64,000 nucleotides of DNA from positions 8,220,721-8,284,720 of the forward strand of contig LR746270.1 in NCBI GenBank assembly GCA_902729315.2. The letters are read 5' to 3'. Within the stretch, counting starts at the first letter, position 1, and each line of letters begins with the position of its first letter. The position numbers and the translations under genes are program-made. The notes below the pieces were generated by a model. That model was not told where the DNA came from. It did no database searches and saw nothing but the letters and a program-made list of their open reading frames with translations. Shown one piece after another: positions 59,484 through 64,000 of the stretch. The DNA is from Spirodela intermedia (taxonomy: Eukaryota; Streptophyta; Magnoliopsida; Alismatales; Araceae).

Positions 59484-60500
59484 CCTCGATGCAGGAGCTC
59501 ATCTCTGACTCCTCTTCGAGTTTTTAAGGCTCGCCCAGACAGCGGCTCGCTGTTTCGTTCCTCTCGGGGACAGCAGTCGCCTAGGACTTTGTCAACACCT
59601 GGTCCCCCGGTTTAAATATTCCAGACAAAATATTTATTTATTATTTTATTATCATTATTTTATTGGGTTTGGGCTGGGCCTTGTCCTATGCGCCTCGGGA
59701 GGTCAGCTCACTACATCCCTCTTCCGGTGAGCTCACCCGCCTGATTCCCAAGCCTCCAAGGGAAAGTTCGGGAGGAGGGGACCGCCGTCGGATCCGCCGA
59801 GACTGGCTCGGACGGACAGATCATATTTGATCGGGCGGCCCATATTGCATCAGAGCTAGAACCGGCGATCAACGGTCACGATCAATGCTGATGGGTCTAC
59901 AGCATCAACACCTCCTCCCATCAAGTGGTGATAACGGACAAGGCTCGAGTATTTATTAATTCAATATTTTTGTCCTCGACTTCTATTAAAATGACGTTTT
60001 TTCTAGACAACAATTTATAGATAAAAAAATCCTTCTATGGCCGATTTTCAACCTTTTTGTCCTTAACTTGCATTAATATTTTAAGAAAAAAAATTACTAA
60101 AAAACGGTCGGTCGATTTTTCTCATAATTTTTATATCCCGGCAGCCCATTTAGAAAATATAGAAGATATGGGGGTTTTTTTTTAATGTAGAGGGGAAGAC
60201 GACTGCCTGGCGTTGACTCAGTGTACGACGGAGCTGGTCTCGTCAGTCCGTTATGACGAATGTGGACCAATGAGGGGAAGCCACGAGATCGCCGTGTTAG
60301 GAAGTCAGCGTGGGCCGCGCGGCGGGGTTAGATAACGTCGTCATCGTCGTCGGTGACGTGGACCGGCGAAGGCTCGGTGAGCTCTGTGCTAGTCAACGGG
60401 GCTGACAAGAGCGACAGCGCGGTGGATACGGGCGGCGGGGAACAAGTCAAGATGGGCGTTGTGATGCCATTCCCGTTTATAATTACTCACAGAGAGAGAG

Positions 60501-61343
60501 AGAGAGAGAGAGGTGTAGAGAGAGGAGAGAGATGGAGAGGGGTGTAGAGAGAGAGAGAGGTGGGTAGAGAGAGAATGGTGGAGCTCAGCTTTGGACTCAA
60601 GGGGGACTCTTTCGGCCCTCCTAAACCATTTGAAAACGCCGAGGCACGAAAACCAGGGCTGCTTCCTCCTCCCTCTTTCTACTCTCTCTCTCTCTCACTC
60701 TTTCTTCTGGGATGGGATGAGCGCCGCTGCCGGCTCCCTCGCCGCAGCAGAGGAAGAGAAAAGGAGATTCCTCCCGTCAGATCGAAACAAAAATCCCATC
60801 CTCCCGCCTTTCCAGATCCTCTCTCCTCTCCTCCCTTTCTCCTCCTCCCCCCCACTTCAAATCCCATCGCCCCTCCACCTCCTTCTTACTCCACCTCTCC
60901 TCATCCTCCTCCCGTTTTGCTCCTCTTCTGCGCCGCCGCCGTAGCGCCTTCCCCATCGGCATTCCCGCTCTTGCCCTCCCTCTGCCTGGCCCTGGTTTCC
61001 TCCGCCGGGGTTCCCGATCTGGTCCTCCGCCGGCGTCCGGCGGCGCTCCGCAAGGTCAGTTCCCAGTCTCCTTCTCACAGGAAAAATCTCCGCTGCTCCA
61101 TTGTTGCGGGACGCTGATGCGCGCGAGCGCTGGGGGCCGGAGCCATCGTATCCCGGCGGCGCAGCTCTGAGCGAGTTCCCACGATGCGAACCCCCCCGGA
61201 GGGTGATTCTAGGGTTCCGGCGTCTCCCGTGTTCCTGCCCATGGTGCCTCCCCCGAGGGATCCTCCCTCCGAGGGCTCCCTCTCCACAATCTCCGCCGAA
61301 ATCTCCGCCTAGAAGGAGGACCAGCAGCAGCAGCAGCTGAGAA
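60501..61343 (+). promoter_or_regulatory. Leader of POL
   Basis: A weak TATA-like TATAAT lies at 60478-60483, just before (GA)n at 60490-60511. The leader is long (over 800 bases), GC/CT-rich and contains upstream ATGs: one near 60574, and ATGGGATGA near 60712, which opens a two-codon frame overlapping a longer upstream frame (starting MSAAAGSLAAAEEE) that ends at 60944. A donor-like AAG|GTCAGT at 61055 suggests a leader intron may remove part of it. Confidence 0.45.
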
Positions 61344-63383
61344 ATGGGGAACAGCAGCTCCCGCGTCGGCGGCTGCTTCGCGACGTTCGGGAACGGGAAG
61401 GAGGGGGTGGACCTGGAGTTCCTGGAGCCTCTGGACGAAGGGCTAGGGCACTCCTTCTGCTATGTCCGCCCGTTGATCCCCGACTCCCCCGCCATCACCC
61501 CCTCCAATTCGGAGAGATTCACCATCGATTCCACCACCTTCGACTCCGAGACCTGCAGCGGCTCCTTCCGGCAGGAGCAGATCGCCGCCGCCGCCGCCGA
61601 CGATCCGTCCGGCCTCCTGCATCGCCCCGGCAAGAACGGCTTCTTCTTCCCGGAGACCACCTTCAAGGCCATCTCGGGGGCCTCCGTGAGCGCCAACGCC
61701 TCCACCGCCAGGACTGGTAATCTGACCATGCTCCTCGTCGGCGACGCGCAGGAGCCCGCCGCCTCCTTCGAGAGCACCGCCTCCTTCGCGGCGATCCCTC
61801 TGCAACCCGCCCCTCACGGCTCCGGTCCCCTGAACGGCTTCATGTCGGGGCCCCTCGAGCGGGGGCTCGCCTCCGGCCCGCTGGAGAGGGGCGGCGCCGC
61901 CTCCATGTCCGGTCCCCTGGAGAGAGGCGGCGCCGTCTCCATGCTGTCCGGCCCCCTCGACGCCGGCGACCGGAGCAACTTCTCGGCGCCGCTCTACTAC
62001 TCCTCCGACCGGCGGCCCGCGGCGCTCCGCCGGCTGGTGAGGGGCGCCCTCTCCTTCTCCGGGCGGCGCTGGATGCAACGGCTCTTCACTCAACGCCCCC
62101 CCGAGGCGGGGCTGACCTGCGCTGCCGCCGCCGACGCCGCCGCCGCCGGCCCCTCGGAGAAGGACTACGGCAGCACCCGGAACCTGCAGTGGGCCCACGG
62201 AAAGGCCGGCGAGGACAGAGTCCACGTCGTGCTGTCGGAAGAGCAGGGCTGGCTGTTCGTCGGCATCTACGACGGCTTTAGCGGCCCCGACGCCCCGGAC
62301 TTCCTCATGGGCAACCTGTACAAGGCCATCGACAGAGAACTGGAAGGCCTGCTCTGGGACTTTGAGGATGGTGACCCTGGGACCAACGCTCCAAGATCTT
62401 CGGAAGAACAACTCTCGCGCACTGAAAAAGTGCCCGCAGAGGATGCCACCGGAAGTGGGGCGGCGAATGGATCGTTAGAAGATCAAAAGATGGAGAAGAA
62501 CGGCAATGCTGATGCGCGTTTTGATGATGGAGAAGAATGCGGTGGTGATGGGCCGCCGAGCAAGGAAGAGACCGACTCGTCCTCCAAGCTTTCTGGCCAT
62601 GGCAGGAAGAGCAAGCGTCTCTACGAGCTGCTCCAGATGGAGCTCATGGAAGAGCAGAATGCCAGGGCCTCCCCCTCGGTCTCCAGCAGGACGGCAGATG
62701 GTGTTCCGCATGATCCAGAGCTGGCCCTCTGCCGTGCCCAGTCCTGCTCGGAGAAGGAAGAGCACGCGCCAGAGCAGACGATGGGGAAGAAGAAGATGAA
62801 GAAGATATCCCTGGTTGGGTCGAAGATGAAGCTGGTGTACAGCAAGCGCAAGTCCATCCGCAAGAAGCTCTTCCCCTGGAGCTACGACTGGCACAGGGAT
62901 CCGACACAAGACGATGATGGTGATAAGGCGGCGCCCGGCTCGTCCTCGTCGGTCATCAGGAGGTGCAAGGCAGGCCCGGTGGATCACGATGCCGTCCTGA
63001 AGGCGCTCTCCCAGGCCCTCGAAGCCACCGAGGCAGCTTTCATGGACATGGTCGAGAGGGCCCTGGACAGGAACCCCGAGCTGGCCCTCATGGGCTCCTG
63101 CGTCCTCGTCATGCTGATGAAGGACCAGGACGTCTACACCATGAACCTCGGGGACAGTCGAGTCATCCTGGCGCAGGAGAGGCCGAGCGCGCAGCATCTC
63201 AACCCGAATGCGGCAAACCAGTCTCTTGTGCGCGTGGAGCTGGACAGGATATCGGAGGAGTCCCCCATGCGGAACCCGAACAGCCACGTCTGCAAGATAA
63301 ACAAGAACAGAGAGCTTTCCATTTACAGACTGAAGCTGAGGGCCGTCCAGTTGACCACCGATCACAGCACCGACGTCGAAGAG
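61344..63383 (+). CDS. POL: POLTERGEIST-type protein phosphatase 2C, first coding exon (partial gene)
   Basis: The exon encodes 680 residues and ends at a phase-0 donor (GAG|GTATGA). The remaining PP2C exons lie past the window, so the TGA at 63387 is intronic. N-terminus [11 protein letters not shown] has Gly2 for myristoylation and a nearby Cys for palmitoylation, as known for POL/PLL1 at the plasma membrane. Residues 167-208 carry repeated SGPLERG units. PP2C motifs: [27 protein letters not shown] (305-321, with metal-binding Asp), a long charged insert, then [30 protein letters not shown] (from 583) and LTTDHST. POL and PLL1 promote stem-cell maintenance and asymmetric division downstream of CLV signalling in Arabidopsis. 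This is the complete copy of the tandem duplication. Long antisense frames over it are GC shadows. Confidence 0.93.
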
Positions 63384-64000
63384 GTATGAGGATTTGCAGA
63401 GCGGAAACGACTCCTCTCTCTATGATAATGCCATGTTCCCGGTTGGATTACCTGCATCATACATCGATTATATTTCATCACGCTCTTGCATATATGTGTA
63501 TATCTATATCTATATATCTATGTTTATATAAATATATTTTCTTGGCATGGGCTGCTATCTTGGTTAATACGGTGGCATACATTAGTGCCACTACCGAAGA
63601 AATGGGCGCCAATTGTTTGCACGCAATATGCGAGTGGCACTCATTGCTGAAATCAATGTGGGATTTTTGAGCTGCCAATTTTAGATGTATTTTGTTATTT
63701 CCCACATTCAGAATGCAAAATATCATCCTTGTGTTCAACCATGCAGTCCCGCAGAGAGGCCTCTTTCGCAGCATGACTGTGTATCATATTGCTGTACTTC
63801 CTTGGAGGATGAATATGCTAGCAATTTGGTTGCGACTACATCGTCCCTGTCTAGATATGATGGTCTCTGGAGCAGGAGAAAGCTGGCTAGGAAGGAAAAT
63901 ACAGTAGATCAGCTATCTATTGTGTTTTGATTTTATCTAAAAGTCCATATGCATTCTATCCATTCATTCACTGGGTAGGATTTGACATTAAATTATGAAT
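63384..64000 (+). other. First coding intron of POL, continuing past the window
   Basis: Composition drops sharply to AT-rich after the donor at 63384. There is a TA-rich patch at 63488-63538. No acceptor joining a PP2C exon (expected to continue ...EEVLRIK...) was found before the window ends. Confidence 0.7.

Noticed and set aside
60560-61117. 185-codon frame before POL as a gene
   Set aside because: Pro/Ser-rich translation of a CT-rich leader with no recognisable domain. Treated as leader sequence with possible upstream frames.
61443-62411. 322-codon minus-strand frame opposite POL
   Set aside because: It is the shadow of a GC-rich exon. The + strand has clear PP2C motifs and the antisense product has no family features.
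62475-63365. 296-codon minus-strand frame opposite POL
   Set aside because: Same reason: antisense shadow of the conserved PP2C exon. A similar frame exists opposite the pseudogene at 43422-43787.

Overview
The window is nuclear DNA from a flowering plant. The genes are split by GT-AG introns, the LTR retroelements are degenerate, dinucleotide microsatellites (mostly GA/CT) are very frequent, and every recognisable protein is a plant family: PIF-type bHLH, BSH/SNF5, mitochondrial PDH E1-beta, FEN1, plant HAD phosphatase, plastid-type SRPBCC protein and POLTERGEIST PP2C. The GC-rich first exons suggest a monocot or a basal angiosperm, but I cannot place the species.

Layout, left to right. 0.5-3.0 kb: a two-exon gene for an acidic, Glu-rich protein (+). 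4.5-6.9 kb: a PIF-like bHLH transcription factor (+). 8.65-13.5 kb: BSH, the SNF5 subunit of SWI/SNF, ten exons (+). 13.5-16.9 kb: a microsatellite-rich stretch with one small 70-residue gene (-). 16.9-24.2 kb: mitochondrial pyruvate dehydrogenase E1 beta, 14 exons (-). It is head to head with FEN1, 17 exons (+), at 25.7-34.9 kb. 36.8-38.7 kb: a HAD-family phosphatase gene, seven exons (+).

From 38.5 kb to the right end the layout is explained by one event, a tandem duplication of the block [HAD last exon - SRPBCC gene - ubiquitin-like fragment - POL gene]. The left copy (38.5-43.8 kb) keeps an intact SRPBCC gene, but its POL has lost its 5' part, by a deletion that ends in a GA microsatellite, and its 3' end, at the duplication breakpoint. 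The right copy starts at 43.8 kb with only the last HAD exon. A 10.7 kb Ty3/gypsy element (43820-54491) interrupts that exon 22 bp in, and a 5.3 kb Ty1/copia element (45591-50846) sits inside the gypsy element. The right copy then continues with a second SRPBCC gene, frameshifted in its last exon, the ubiquitin-like fragment, and the intact POL gene. The first coding exon of POL (61344-63383) is complete and the rest lies past the window.

The host genes are mostly independent housekeeping or regulatory genes: chromatin remodelling, DNA replication and repair, mitochondrial acetyl-CoA supply, light signalling and stem-cell phosphatase signalling. I see no gene cluster with a shared pathway. 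The most interesting biology is how the right half was built and how the duplicated genes have diverged, including a GC-AG versus GT-AG donor difference between the two SRPBCC copies. All exon coordinates were read by hand from splice signals, reading frame and family similarity. No alignment program was run.
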